DNA of 64,000 nucleotides from DASXHD01 sp036488725 (GTDB lineage Bacteria > Myxococcota_A > Polyangia > Polyangiales > Polyangiaceae), in assembly GCA_036488725.1 (NCBI GenBank), contig DASXHD010000048.1, forward strand, positions 14,206 through 78,205. Reading direction: 5' to 3'. The notes beneath the pieces were generated by a model that was not told the origin of the DNA, made no database searches, and saw only the letters and a list, made by a program, of their open reading frames with translations. The translations under genes were made by a program, and so were the position numbers. Shown one piece after another: positions 8,657 through 17,202 of this stretch. How positions within the stretch are numbered: position 1 is the stretch's first letter; every line of letters starts with the position of its first letter.

Positions 8657-9832
8657 TCACTCGGCGACGCCGTGGACCTTCACGCCGTCCGCGAGCGACG
8701 CGGCGGGATGCGCGACGACCTCGTCGTGCTCGGCGAGACCTCCGGTGATCTCGGCGAGGAGCGGTCCGCGGTGGCCGACTTGCACCGGCTCGATCTTGGC
8801 GCGACCCGCGCGCACGACGAAGACCGCCCAGCCGTCGCCGTGACGAAAGAGCGCGCTCGTCGGCGCGCGCAAGACCGACTCGGCGGACCACGTGAGGATG
8901 CTCACGTCGACCGAAAAGCCGTCGCCGAGCGAAGGCACCGGCGCGTCGAGATCGAGGAGCACGTTCACGCGCTGCTCTTCGACGCCGAGCGCCGAGAGCT
9001 TGGTGAACCCCGCGGGCTCGACGCGCCGCACGTGCGCGCCGACTGGATCGCCGCCCCAGTGCGCGAGCGTCGCGGGCATGCCGGCCCTCACCGCGACGGC
9101 GTCTTGCGAGAGCAGATCCACGACGATCTCCATCGACGCGAGATCGCCGACCTCCACGATCGCCGTGCCCGCCGTGACCGGGCCCGCGTCCTCGTGAAGT
9201 ACGTGTAAAATGCAACCATGCACCGGCGACGTGACGTCGAGCTTTTCGGTCGGCGCGGACTTGCTGTCGAAACGCGAGAGCGCCGCTTGCGCTTGCGTCA
9301 CGTTGTGCGCCGCGACTTGCTCCGCGAAGCGAAGGGAGTCGAGCTCGCTTTGTTTCATGCGCGCGTCGGCTTCGGCTTGCTCGAGCTCGGCCGCGCCGAG
9401 CGCGCCGGTCGAGACGAGGTGCTTGTCGCGGTCGAGGTTGCTCTTCGCGAGATCGGCCGCGGACTGCGCGCGCGCGATCGACGCTTGCGCCTGGAGCTCG
9501 GCGTCGCGCGCCGAGCCCACTTGTTGCCCGGCGACCTCGCGCGCGCGCGGGTCGAGGAGCGGGCTCGGAAGCGGCGCGAGTCGCGCGATGACCGAGCCGG
9601 GCTCGACCGCGTCGCCCGCGCGCATCTCGACGCGCGAGAGCGTGCCCGCGGTCGGCGCCGCGACTTGATAACGCTCGCGCACGCGCGTCTTGCCGTCGTC
9701 TTCGACCGTCAGGCGGAGCGCGCCGCGCGTCACCGCCGCGGTCTGCACTTCGAGCGGCTTGGGCCGCGACGCGAGCGCGATGAGCGCGACGAGCACGACG
9801 GCAATGGCTCCCCAGATGATTCGCTTCAACAC
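8657..9832 (-). CDS. HlyD/MacA-type periplasmic adaptor of an ABC exporter
   Basis: A 391-residue membrane-fusion protein. An N-terminal anchor (about residues 5-20, IIWGAIAVVLVALIAL) is followed by a biotinyl-lipoyl-like half (VAAPTAGTLSRVEMRAGDAV), a long alpha-hairpin around 95-170, the returning lipoyl half (LDVTSPVHGCILHVLHEDAG) and a beta-barrel with DLASMEIVVDLLSQDAV. Such proteins connect an inner-membrane transporter to an outer-membrane channel. The start is GTG at 9832 (NAV-LKRI context), 14 bases from the stop of the permease gene. It is the third gene of the operon after the ATPase and permease; no TolC-like gene is present in the window. Confidence 0.88.
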   Translation of the reverse strand: MLKRIIWGAIAVVLVALIALASRPKPLEVQTAAVTRGALRLTVEDDGKTRVRERYQVAAPTAGTLSRVEMRAGDAVEPGSVIARLAPLPSPLLDPRAREVAGQQVGSARDAELQAQASIARAQSAADLAKSNLDRDKHLVSTGALGAAELEQAEADARMKQSELDSLRFAEQVAAHNVTQAQAALSRFDSKSAPTEKLDVTSPVHGCILHVLHEDAGPVTAGTAIVEVGDLASMEIVVDLLSQDAVAVRAGMPATLAHWGGDPVGAHVRRVEPAGFTKLSALGVEEQRVNVLLDLDAPVPSLGDGFSVDVSILTWSAESVLRAPTSALFRHGDGWAVFVVRAGRAKIEPVQVGHRGPLLAEITGGLAEHDEVVAHPAASLADGVKVHGVAE

Positions 9833-9846
9833 GGCGTTCCTCCGAT

Positions 9847-12210
9847 TCAATCGCGTGCCTTCAGCACCGAAACGAGGTCGAGTCGGTCCGCCTCGCGACG
9901 GACCCAGAGCGCGCAGCCGATGCCCGACACCAGCACGACGGTCACCGCCCAGACGAGCGAGCTCGCGGCGAGCACCGGCGGCACGCGAAAGAGCTCCGGC
10001 GGAATCGCGCCGAGCGCGGCGGCGCCGAGGCCGTAACCCAGCGGCAGCCCGAGCGCGATGCCGAGCACGAGCTGAATCGCTTGCTCGCCGAGCAAGACGG
10101 TCGCGACCTCGCCCCGCGTGAAGCCGAGGATGCGCAGCGTCGCGAGATCGCGGCTGCGCATCGCGAGCGCGATGCGCGCGTTGTTGAAGACCATCCCGAC
10201 CGCGATGATGCTCGCGAAGATCGCGAGCATGACGGTCATCGCGCGAAGCGAATCGGACATCTGCGTTTCGAACTGCGCGCGATCGAGCGCGGGCTCGCTG
10301 TAGCTCGCGACGCCCGGCAATCGGTCGATGCGCGCCGTGACCGCCGGCAGGTCCCCGCGCGCGACCGAGACGAACGCGCCCGAAACCGTCGGCGGCTCGC
10401 CCAAACGCCGTTCGAGCTCCGGCAAATCCATGTACGCCGAGAGACCGCTGAAGTCGTCGACGAAACCTTCGACGCGCAGCGGAAGGTGCAGGCGACCGGC
10501 TTCGAGCACTTCGGCGTCGACGTCGTCGCCGGCGCGTACGTCGAGGATTTGCGCGAGCGGTCGCGAGAGAAGAACGCCGCTCGTCGGCGGCCGGATCGGC
10601 TCGCCGCGCGCGTCTTCGAGCCGGCGCAATTGCGGATTGCGCGGGACGCCGAGGATCGCGAGATCGCGCTCGCGCCAACCGTGCGTGAGCTTCGCGCCGA
10701 CTGCGCGCTGCGCTTCGGCGTGGACGACGCCCGGAACGTGCTCGAGCTCGCGCACTGCTTCGGCGCTCTTCGGACGGTCGAACGCGACGGTGAGATCTTC
10801 GCGCTCGACGCGCGTGAACTGGTTGGTGATCGCGCGCTCGAGCGAGTCGGTCATCGTCGTGCCGACGAGCATGATCGACGTCGCCATCGCGACCGAGAGC
10901 GCCGAGAGGGCGAGCCGAACCGGGTGACGCTCGACGTCGCGGAGCACCATGCGCCCGGCGACGCCCAAGAGACGATCGAGCTCGAGCCGCTCGATGAACG
11001 TCGGCTTGAAGCTTTCGGGCGGCTCGGGCTGCATCGCCTCCGCGGCGGGCAATCGGATCGTGCGACGGACCGCGCCAAAAGCGCCGAGCAAGCCCGCCAC
11101 GAAGCTCGCGATGACGCCGGCGATCGCCGCGGCCGCGTCGAAACGAAATACGAGCACCGGCAAATTGAAGAACCGAAGGAGGGAGCGCACCGCGAGCTGT
11201 CCCTCGCCGAGCCCGAGCAGAACGCCGAGCCCGCCGCCGAGGCCACAGATTGCGAGCGCGAGGAGCGCATAGTGCCGCGCGAGCGCGCCGGTTCCGTAAC
11301 CGAGGGCTTTGAGCGTCGCGATTTGTTCGCGCTGCGCGCCGACGATGCGCGAAAGAACGAGGTTCAAGAGAAACGCCGCGACGCCGAGAAAGACGAACGG
11401 CACGAACTTCGACATGCTGCGGTACTGCTCGATCTTCGAGTCGAGCGAGCGCGCCGAGCCTTGCTGCGCGCGCGGGATCGCGCCGGTGCCGCCGTAGGGC
11501 TCGAGCTCGCGATCGACGGCAGCGATCACGTTCGCTTCGTCGGCGCCTGCCGCGACCGTGAGCACGACGTCGTCGATTTCGCCCGATTCGCCCATCGCTT
11601 TCGAGAGCGCGTCGCCGTCCATCCAGAAGATGCCGAACGTCGAGGCGTCGGGAAAACCGCTGCGCGGGTTCACCGCGATGACGTACTCGGGCGACGTGGC
11701 GATGCCGACGACGCGCAGCGTGACCGCGTGCCCTCCGAGCACGGCGACGATCGAGCCGCCCGGGTGGAGATCGCGGGCGTGCGCGAAGAGCTCGCTCACG
11801 ACGACCTCGTTCGAGCTGCCCGGCGTGACCGTGCGGCCGTCGTCGATGAACGGCTCGTCGAGGCGCGCGTCGGGTGGACCGTCGAGCGAAACGAATCGAC
11901 CGAGGAGCGGCACAGTCACGTTCGGCAGCTCCAGCCTGAAATCGCCGACGGAGCGCCCGTTGACGCGCGCGACGCCGGGAATTTCGGCGAGCCGCGGAAG
12001 GATCGATCGCGGCGCGCGATCGAGATGCACGAAGACATCGGCGAATCGGGTGTCGGCGTAAAACGTGTCGCGCGACGCTTCGAGCGACCGATACAGCGTC
12101 ACGAACGTGACGAGCTGCGCGATGCCGCACGCGATGACGAGCGCGATGGTGACGACCTGCCCGCGCAGGCGCCCGAGATCGCGCAGGAGCTTTCGGTCGA
12201 GCGCCTTCAC
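9847..12210 (-). CDS. FtsX-type ABC transporter permease
   Basis: A 787-residue permease with two FtsX domains. One N-terminal helix (QVVTIALVIACGIAQLVTFV) precedes a MacB-like periplasmic domain. The first three-helix FtsX unit holds REQIATLKALGYGTGALARH and the second holds MRSRDLATLRILGFTRGEVA, the coupling-helix type motifs that contact the ATPase. Architecture fits a MacB/LolC-like mechanotransmitter that drives substrate across the periplasm with the HlyD-like partner. Start GTG at 12210 overlaps the ATPase stop in GTGA, which indicates translational coupling. Substrate unknown; lipid, lipoprotein or toxic compound export are all possible. Confidence 0.9.
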   Translation of the reverse strand: MKALDRKLLRDLGRLRGQVVTIALVIACGIAQLVTFVTLYRSLEASRDTFYADTRFADVFVHLDRAPRSILPRLAEIPGVARVNGRSVGDFRLELPNVTVPLLGRFVSLDGPPDARLDEPFIDDGRTVTPGSSNEVVVSELFAHARDLHPGGSIVAVLGGHAVTLRVVGIATSPEYVIAVNPRSGFPDASTFGIFWMDGDALSKAMGESGEIDDVVLTVAAGADEANVIAAVDRELEPYGGTGAIPRAQQGSARSLDSKIEQYRSMSKFVPFVFLGVAAFLLNLVLSRIVGAQREQIATLKALGYGTGALARHYALLALAICGLGGGLGVLLGLGEGQLAVRSLLRFFNLPVLVFRFDAAAAIAGVIASFVAGLLGAFGAVRRTIRLPAAEAMQPEPPESFKPTFIERLELDRLLGVAGRMVLRDVERHPVRLALSALSVAMATSIMLVGTTMTDSLERAITNQFTRVEREDLTVAFDRPKSAEAVRELEHVPGVVHAEAQRAVGAKLTHGWRERDLAILGVPRNPQLRRLEDARGEPIRPPTSGVLLSRPLAQILDVRAGDDVDAEVLEAGRLHLPLRVEGFVDDFSGLSAYMDLPELERRLGEPPTVSGAFVSVARGDLPAVTARIDRLPGVASYSEPALDRAQFETQMSDSLRAMTVMLAIFASIIAVGMVFNNARIALAMRSRDLATLRILGFTRGEVATVLLGEQAIQLVLGIALGLPLGYGLGAAALGAIPPELFRVPPVLAASSLVWAVTVVLVSGIGCALWVRREADRLDLVSVLKARD

Positions 12211-12905
12211 CAGACGATCTCCCGCGGCGCGCACGGCCGCGCGTTGCGAACGTCCGACGCGATGCGCCCGTCGCGCAGCGAGACCGTTCGATTCGCCATC
12301 TGCGCGATCGGCGCGTTGTGCGTCACGATGGCGACGGTCGTCTCGAGCTCGCGATGCACGCGCTCGATCGCTTCGAGCACGAGGTGCCCGGTCGCCGCGT
12401 CGAGCGCGCCCGTCGGCTCGTCGCACAATAAAATCTCCGGCCGCTTCACGACCGCGCGCGCGATCGCGATGCGCTGCTGCTGGCCGCCGGAGAGCTGCGA
12501 CGGAAAATGATCGAGCCGCTCCTCGAGCCCGACGAGCGCGAGCGCCTCCTCGGCCTTCATCGGATTTTCGGCGATGTCGGCGACGAGCGCGACGTTCTCA
12601 CGCGCCGTGAGGCTCGGGATCAAATTGTAGAACTGAAAAACGAAGCCGACGTGCTCGCGCCGGTAACGCGTGAGCATCGCTTCGTCGGCGTGCGACATGT
12701 CCGCGCCGCGGTAGGTGACGACGCCGCTCGTCGGCCGGTCGAGCCCGCCGAGGATGTTGAGGAGCGTCGACTTCCCGCTGCCGGACGGGCCGAGCAACAC
12801 GACGAGCTCGCGCTCGGCCAAATCGAAGTCGACCTCGCGGAGCGCGGTGACCTCGACGTCGCCCATCAAGTAGCGCTTCGTGAGCGCGCGGCCGGAGAGA
12901 AGCAT
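12207..12905 (-). CDS. ABC transporter ATP-binding protein (LolD/MacB-type)
   Basis: A 232-residue nucleotide-binding protein with Walker A GPSGSGKST, Q-loop, signature LSGGQQQRIAIARAV, Walker B ILLCDEPTGALD and the switch His in IVTHN. It powers the FtsX permease encoded immediately downstream. I chose ATG 12905 (MLLSGRALTKRY); a TTG start at 12932 would add MSRPAGWTP but would place the start inside the likely TetR operator. Its 5' end faces the TetR gene, so expression is probably controlled by that repressor. The stop overlaps the permease GTG by four bases. Confidence 0.93.
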   Translation of the reverse strand: MLLSGRALTKRYLMGDVEVTALREVDFDLAERELVVLLGPSGSGKSTLLNILGGLDRPTSGVVTYRGADMSHADEAMLTRYRREHVGFVFQFYNLIPSLTARENVALVADIAENPMKAEEALALVGLEERLDHFPSQLSGGQQQRIAIARAVVKRPEILLCDEPTGALDAATGHLVLEAIERVHRELETTVAIVTHNAPIAQMANRTVSLRDGRIASDVRNARPCAPREIVW

Positions 12906-12925
12906 GGGAGTCCAACCTGCTGGTC

Positions 12926-12955
12926 TAGACAAATGAGTTTATACTCACTAGTCTA
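12926..12955. promoter_or_regulatory. Imperfect 30-bp palindrome, probable TetR operator
   Basis: Between the divergent ABC operon and tetR lies TAGACAAATGAGT-TTAT-ACTCACTAGTCTA. The arms match at 11 of 13 positions around a 4-bp centre. It is far more AT-rich than its surroundings and covers most of the 60-bp intergenic region, as expected for an operator that overlaps both promoters. Confidence 0.75.
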
Positions 12956-12965
12956 CTAGAAGCCA

Positions 12966-13595
12966 ATGCCGCGACTCAGATTTCAGAAGGCTCAGGCCGA
13001 AAAGCGCGACGCGCTCCTCGACGCCGCCACGCTCGAGTTCGCCCGCCACGGCTACGAGGACGCGTCGATCAACCGCATCCTTCTCGCGGCCGGGTTCAGC
13101 AAGGGCTCATTTTATTATTACTTCGACGACAAGCCCGACCTCGCCGTCGCCGTGCTCGAGCGTTGGGCGAAGCGATTCGAAAACATGTGGGACGACTTCC
13201 CCGTGCCGAAGACCGCGGCCCAGTTTTGGGACGCGGCCGAGTCGCTCATCGTCACGAGCACGAGCCAGCTGCGCGAGGACCCGCACGTCACGACCGACGC
13301 GATGATTCGACTCGGCAGCGCGCTCGCGCGTCACGCCGACGTGCGCGAGCGACTCTCGAGCGCGGTCGTCACCGGCATGATGACGAAGGTCGTCGAAATC
13401 TGGAAGCACGGGCAAGACATCGGTGCGGTGCGGGACGACATGCCGGTGCAGACGCTGCTCGCGCTCGTTCAAGACGTGAAGCTCTCGCTCGTGCGGCTCG
13501 TCTTGCCTCACGATCGCGCGGCGACGATCGACGAGATCGAGGCGTTCAGCCGTTTGCATTTGGATTTGGTGCGTCGCATCTCGGAGCGCCGGTGA
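12966..13595 (+). CDS. TetR-family transcriptional regulator
   Basis: A 209-residue TetR regulator. The N-terminal helix-turn-helix spans about residues 12-58 (LLDAATLEFARHGYEDASINRI then AGFSKGSFYYYFDDK), the strongest family hallmark. The C-terminal ligand domain is alpha-helical and not assignable. It is divergent from the ABC exporter operon and separated from it by the palindrome at 12926-12955, so it most likely represses both itself and the exporter until an exporter substrate binds (inference from arrangement). Stop codon overlaps the GTG of the small gene at 13592. Confidence 0.92.
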   Translation: MPRLRFQKAQAEKRDALLDAATLEFARHGYEDASINRILLAAGFSKGSFYYYFDDKPDLAVAVLERWAKRFENMWDDFPVPKTAAQFWDAAESLIVTSTSQLREDPHVTTDAMIRLGSALARHADVRERLSSAVVTGMMTKVVEIWKHGQDIGAVRDDMPVQTLLALVQDVKLSLVRLVLPHDRAATIDEIEAFSRLHLDLVRRISERR

Positions 13596-13813
13596 GCTGC
13601 GCCGCTTGCGAAGGCAACGTGGACTGGGAGTCGCTCGCGCTCGTCGAGCGATTCGGTCACGACGAGCTGCGCGATCTCTTGACCGAGTGGCCGTGGCCGC
13701 GCGGCAGCCGTCTCGAGATACGCATGTGCACGTGCGGGGGTACCGTCACGCGCGTCGTTTCGCGCGAAGGCGCGTCACTTCGAGCGCGGTCGCCGCAGGT
13801 CGTAGGTCGTTAA
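13592..13813 (+). CDS. Small Cys-containing protein of unknown function
   Basis: A 73-residue frame that begins with GTG in a GTGA overlap with the tetR stop and contains CAAC near the N-terminus and CTCGG in the middle, which could bind a metal or form disulfides. The sequence VDWESLALVERFGHDELRDL is plausible protein, not a GC shadow. Its last 39 bases overlap, in antisense, the 3' end of the sigma-54 activator gene, which is unusual and could mean the real stop context has drifted. No family recognised; treat as a probable translationally coupled small gene. Confidence 0.5.
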   Translation: MSCAACEGNVDWESLALVERFGHDELRDLLTEWPWPRGSRLEIRMCTCGGTVTRVVSREGASLRARSPQVVGR

Positions 13814-15046
13814 ACGATTCACGAGCGTTCGGCGGGCGATGCCGAGGAGCTTCGCGGCCTCGGTTTGGTTGCCGCCCGTTTGCGCGAGCGCCGCCTCGAT
13901 TCGGTCGCGTTCGAGCCGCTCGAGCGCGGCGGGCAGCGCGTCGCCTTGCGGGGTCGACGCCTCTTCTGCGCGCAGTTGAAGATGGGCGACGTCGATTGGT
14001 CCGCCGTCGCTGAGCAGCACGGCGCGCTCGATCACGTTTCTGAGCTCGCGGATGTTGCCCGGCCACGCGTAACCGACGAGCGCGGTTCGCGCCGCAGCCG
14101 TCACGCGCGACCACGGCACGCTTCCGAGGAACACCTTGGCGAGATCGACGATCTCGTCGCGCCGCGAGCGGAGCGGCGGAACTTTGATCGTGACGCCGTT
14201 CAAACGAAAATGGAGGTCCGCGCGAAACGCGCCCCCGGCGACGAGCGCGACGATGTCGCGATGCGTGGCGGCGATGAAGCGGACGTCGACCGGCGTGCTC
14301 TTGAGCGCTCCGACGGGGCGTATCTCGCGGTTTTCGAGCACACGCAGGAGCTTCACTTGCGTCGGCTGCGGCATCTCGCCGATCTCGTCGAGGAAGAGCG
14401 TGCCGCCGTGCGCCGACTCGATGAGCCCCATCTTCGTCGTGTGCGCGCCGGTGAATGCGCCGCGCTCGTGACCGAAGAGCTCGGACTCGAGCAGCGTGTC
14501 GGTGAACGCGGCGCAGTTGATCCGAACGAAGGGCCCGGACGCGCGCGTCGACTGCGCGTGGATCGACTCAGCGAGCACTTCTTTGCCGGAGCCCGTCTCC
14601 CCGACGACGAGGACGCTCAAGCGGCTCTTGGCGACGAGGCGCGCGAGCTTCAGCGTGACCTCCATCGGCGACTCGCGTCGGTCGGCGGGCGAAGGCTCCA
14701 TCGTGTGAACGACGACGAGCACCGCGCCGACCTCGATCACGTCGCCCGGCGCGAGCTTGCATCGTCCGCGGACGATCTGGCCGTTGACGCGAACGCCGTT
14801 CGAGCTGCCGAGATCTTCGATCGTCGCGGGCGTGCCGAGCGGGTCGAGCGAGACGGCCGCGTGCATGCGCGAGACGGAGCGGTCCAAGACTTGGAGGTCG
14901 GCGTCGTCGCCGCGGCCGATGACGACCTTGCCGCCGGGATCGATCTCGCGCGTGACCGCGCCGCCTTCCCAGAGCGCGACGACGCGAGGTTTCGTCGCAT
15001 CGCTCACGTCGCCGTAAGTATGCGATCGCGTGCGTTCGTCGCTCAC
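13775..15046 (-). CDS. FHA-domain sigma-54-dependent transcriptional activator
   Basis: A 423-residue activator. An FHA domain occupies about residues 20-105 (VVIGRGDDADLQV, SVSRMHAAV, DLGSSNGVRVNG: the Gly-Arg, Ser and His/Asn positions that read phosphothreonine). The AAA+ domain has Walker A GETGSGKE, the sigma-54 contact loop GAFTGA, Walker B GGTLFLDEIGEM and arginine-finger segment FRADLHFRL. A Fis-type helix-turn-helix closes it (GGNQTEAAKLLGIARRTLVN). It opens sigma-54 promoters when its FHA module is engaged by a phosphorylated partner. Start GTG 15046 is used; GTG 15007 is an alternative. It is divergent from a Ser/Thr kinase with 30 bp between, a likely kinase-reader pair. Confidence 0.92.
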   Translation of the reverse strand: MSDERTRSHTYGDVSDATKPRVVALWEGGAVTREIDPGGKVVIGRGDDADLQVLDRSVSRMHAAVSLDPLGTPATIEDLGSSNGVRVNGQIVRGRCKLAPGDVIEVGAVLVVVHTMEPSPADRRESPMEVTLKLARLVAKSRLSVLVVGETGSGKEVLAESIHAQSTRASGPFVRINCAAFTDTLLESELFGHERGAFTGAHTTKMGLIESAHGGTLFLDEIGEMPQPTQVKLLRVLENREIRPVGALKSTPVDVRFIAATHRDIVALVAGGAFRADLHFRLNGVTIKVPPLRSRRDEIVDLAKVFLGSVPWSRVTAAARTALVGYAWPGNIRELRNVIERAVLLSDGGPIDVAHLQLRAEEASTPQGDALPAALERLERDRIEAALAQTGGNQTEAAKLLGIARRTLVNRLTTYDLRRPRSK

Positions 15047-15076
15047 GCCGGTGAGTTTACGATAGACTGACGCATC

Positions 15077-16486
15077 GTGGCATCGGCGACGCGAATCGGG
15101 CGCTATGTCATCTACGACGCCATCGCGTCGGGCGGAATGGCTTCCATCCACCTCGGCCGTCTCGTCGGGCCGGTGGGCTTTTCGCGCACGGTCGCCATCA
15201 AACGCTTGCACCGGCACCTCGCGGGAGACCCCGAGTTCGTCGCGATGTTTCTCGACGAGGCGCGGCTCGCCGCGCGCATCCAACACCCGAACGTCGTCGG
15301 CACCGTCGACGTCGTGTCCGAGAGCGACGAGCTCTTCCTCGTGATGCAATACATCCACGGCGACTCGCTCGCGCATCTCGCGAAGCAAAGCGGCAGAGCG
15401 GGACAGCCGGTGCCGGTTCGCATCGCGGCTGCGATCGTGACGGGCGCGCTCAACGGTCTCCACGCGGCGCACGAGGCGACGAGCGAAAACGGAGAGCCGC
15501 TCGGCATCGTGCATCGCGACGTCTCTCCGCAGAACGTCCTCGTCGGCGTGGACGGCGTGCCGCGCGTCCTCGACTTCGGCATCGCGAAAGCCGCGTCGCG
15601 CGTCCAGACGACCGAGGACGGTCGCGTGAAGGGCAAGCTCGCTTACATGGCGCGCGAGCAGCTCCAGCGGCGACCGCTCGATCGCCGAACCGATTTGTAT
15701 GCGATGGGCGTCGCCCTTTGGGAGCTGCTCGCGGGTCAGCGTCTCTTCGAAGCCGAGGACGCGCCCGCCGTCATCGCCGCGGTCCTCGAAGGACACGTGC
15801 CCGAGCTCTCGAAGCTGCGCGCCGACGTCCCGCGCGAGCTCGATGACGTTTTGCGGCGAGCGCTTCACGCCGAGCCGTCGGCGCGCTTCGCGACGGCGAT
15901 CGATTTCGCGGAGGCGATCGAGCACGTTCTTCCTGTGGCGCCGCAGCGAGACGTGGGCGCGTGGGTCACGTCGCTCGCGGGCGAGCAGCTCGCCGAGCGG
16001 AAGAAGCTCGTCGCGCTCATCGAAGGTACGCCCGTGGATGCGGGTGACATTCCGTCGTTCGAGCAGCGAAGGCGTCTCGTCGAAGCGCCGACCGACATCC
16101 TCGGTACGTCGGAGCCGCATTCGCAGATCACGAATCTCTCGGCGACGACGAACGCGTCGCCCCGCAAGCGCGCGCTCCCGTGGGCGGCGCTGATCCTCGC
16201 GGCGGGGGCCGCCGTCGCGATTCCGCTCGCGCTGCGATCGCACAAAGATTCGCAGGCGACGCCCGCGACGGCATCGATCGATCGGCCCGCGCCGCCGCCG
16301 TCTGCGAGCGCGATCGCGAGCGTGAGCGCGGCGCCGTCGTCGCCGGCCGCGCCGAGCGTGTTTCGGGCGCCCGTTCCGATCGCGCCGGCTCCCACGCACA
16401 CCGCGCGACGACCGCGGTCGACGTGCGACCCGCCGTTCATCATCGACGCGGCGGGCGTCAAACGATTCAAGCCTCAATGTCTCTGA
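15077..16486 (+). CDS. Transmembrane Ser/Thr protein kinase (PknB-like)
   Basis: A 469-residue kinase. The Hanks fold covers about 9-285: glycine loop IASGGMASIHLG, Lys42 (VAIKR), alphaC Glu61, catalytic loop HRDVSPQN from His146, DFG at 166-168. The APE motif is replaced by ARE (MAREQ), an oddity that may weaken the activation segment. One transmembrane helix at about 368-386 (PWAALILAAGAAVAIPLAL) leaves a short Ala/Pro-rich exterior tail. The start is GTG. It overlaps the downstream partner gene by ten bases and is divergent from the FHA/sigma-54 activator. Substrates are unknown; the FHA protein is the obvious local candidate. Confidence 0.93.
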   Translation: MASATRIGRYVIYDAIASGGMASIHLGRLVGPVGFSRTVAIKRLHRHLAGDPEFVAMFLDEARLAARIQHPNVVGTVDVVSESDELFLVMQYIHGDSLAHLAKQSGRAGQPVPVRIAAAIVTGALNGLHAAHEATSENGEPLGIVHRDVSPQNVLVGVDGVPRVLDFGIAKAASRVQTTEDGRVKGKLAYMAREQLQRRPLDRRTDLYAMGVALWELLAGQRLFEAEDAPAVIAAVLEGHVPELSKLRADVPRELDDVLRRALHAEPSARFATAIDFAEAIEHVLPVAPQRDVGAWVTSLAGEQLAERKKLVALIEGTPVDAGDIPSFEQRRRLVEAPTDILGTSEPHSQITNLSATTNASPRKRALPWAALILAAGAAVAIPLALRSHKDSQATPATASIDRPAPPPSASAIASVSAAPSSPAAPSVFRAPVPIAPAPTHTARRPRSTCDPPFIIDAAGVKRFKPQCL

Positions 16487-17202
16487 GGGCGATCGTCTTC
16501 GCGGCGTGCACACTCGCTCCGGCGATCGCGCGCGGACAAGACAAAGCTGCTTGCCTCCACGCGCACGTTCACGGACAAGAGCTGCGCATCGCGGGCAAGT
16601 GGCGCGCGGCGCGTGCCGAGTTCGCGACATGCTCGGCGGCGGCTTGCCCCTCGGTCTTGTCGAAAGACTGCATCACGTGGAACGCGGAGCTCGAGGAAAA
16701 AATCCCGACGGTCGTGGTCGTCGCGCACGGCCCCGCGGGCGAGGACACGCTCGACGCCTCGCTCGACGTGGACGGCGCGCATCGATCGGATTCACTCTCG
16801 GGCGCGGCGATCGAGCTCGACCCCGGCGCGCACGTGCTCACGCTCCGGCACCACGGCTGGGCGGACGCGTCGAAGCAGGTCGTCGTGCACGAAGGCGATC
16901 GCGACGAGCGCGTCGAGATTTCGTTCAGCGCGCTCGCGCCCCTCGCGCCGCGCGAGCCGCCGCGCAGAAGAGGCATTCCGATGGCGAGCATCGTGCTCAC
17001 GGTGCTCGGCGGCGTCGCGCTCGGCACAGGCGCCGCGCTCGATGTCTCCGGCGGCGTCGACTACAACCTCGGCTGCTACGGGCGCTGCACGAGCGATCAA
17101 GCGAGCTCGATCAACACCCGCTTCCTCGCGGGCGACGTGACGCTCGCGGTCGGTCTCGTCTCCCTCGGCGTCGCGCTCGTCGTCGCGCTCGTCGGTCACT
17201 GA
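16477..17202 (+). CDS. Secreted/membrane partner of Ser/Thr kinase, PEGA-like
   Basis: A 241-residue protein with a signal peptide (cut after about residue 20, ARGQ), a short Cys-containing region (CLHAHVHGQELRIAGKWRAA, a TPR-like helix pair), a beta-rich PEGA-like segment (LDPGAHVLTLRHHGWADASKQVVV) and two C-terminal hydrophobic helices (about 165-185 and 215-238). The same order (signal, TPR-like, PEGA-like, two helices) is seen in the 57701 gene next to the window's other kinase. It starts inside the kinase gene's last codons, so co-expression is nearly certain. Likely an envelope component or kinase cofactor; this is inference. Confidence 0.7.
   Translation: MSLRAIVFAACTLAPAIARGQDKAACLHAHVHGQELRIAGKWRAARAEFATCSAAACPSVLSKDCITWNAELEEKIPTVVVVAHGPAGEDTLDASLDVDGAHRSDSLSGAAIELDPGAHVLTLRHHGWADASKQVVVHEGDRDERVEISFSALAPLAPREPPRRRGIPMASIVLTVLGGVALGTGAALDVSGGVDYNLGCYGRCTSDQASSINTRFLAGDVTLAVGLVSLGVALVVALVGH

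Noticed and set aside
10081..12510. Very long open frames on the strand opposite the FtsX permease (and similar long frames elsewhere)
   Set aside because: They are Arg-rich antisense shadows produced by the high GC; the permease strand has clear FtsX domains, membrane helices and coupled start/stop.
12905..12932. TTG 12932 as start of the ABC ATPase
   Set aside because: It lies inside the probable TetR operator and adds residues not typical of the family; ATG 12905 is preferred.
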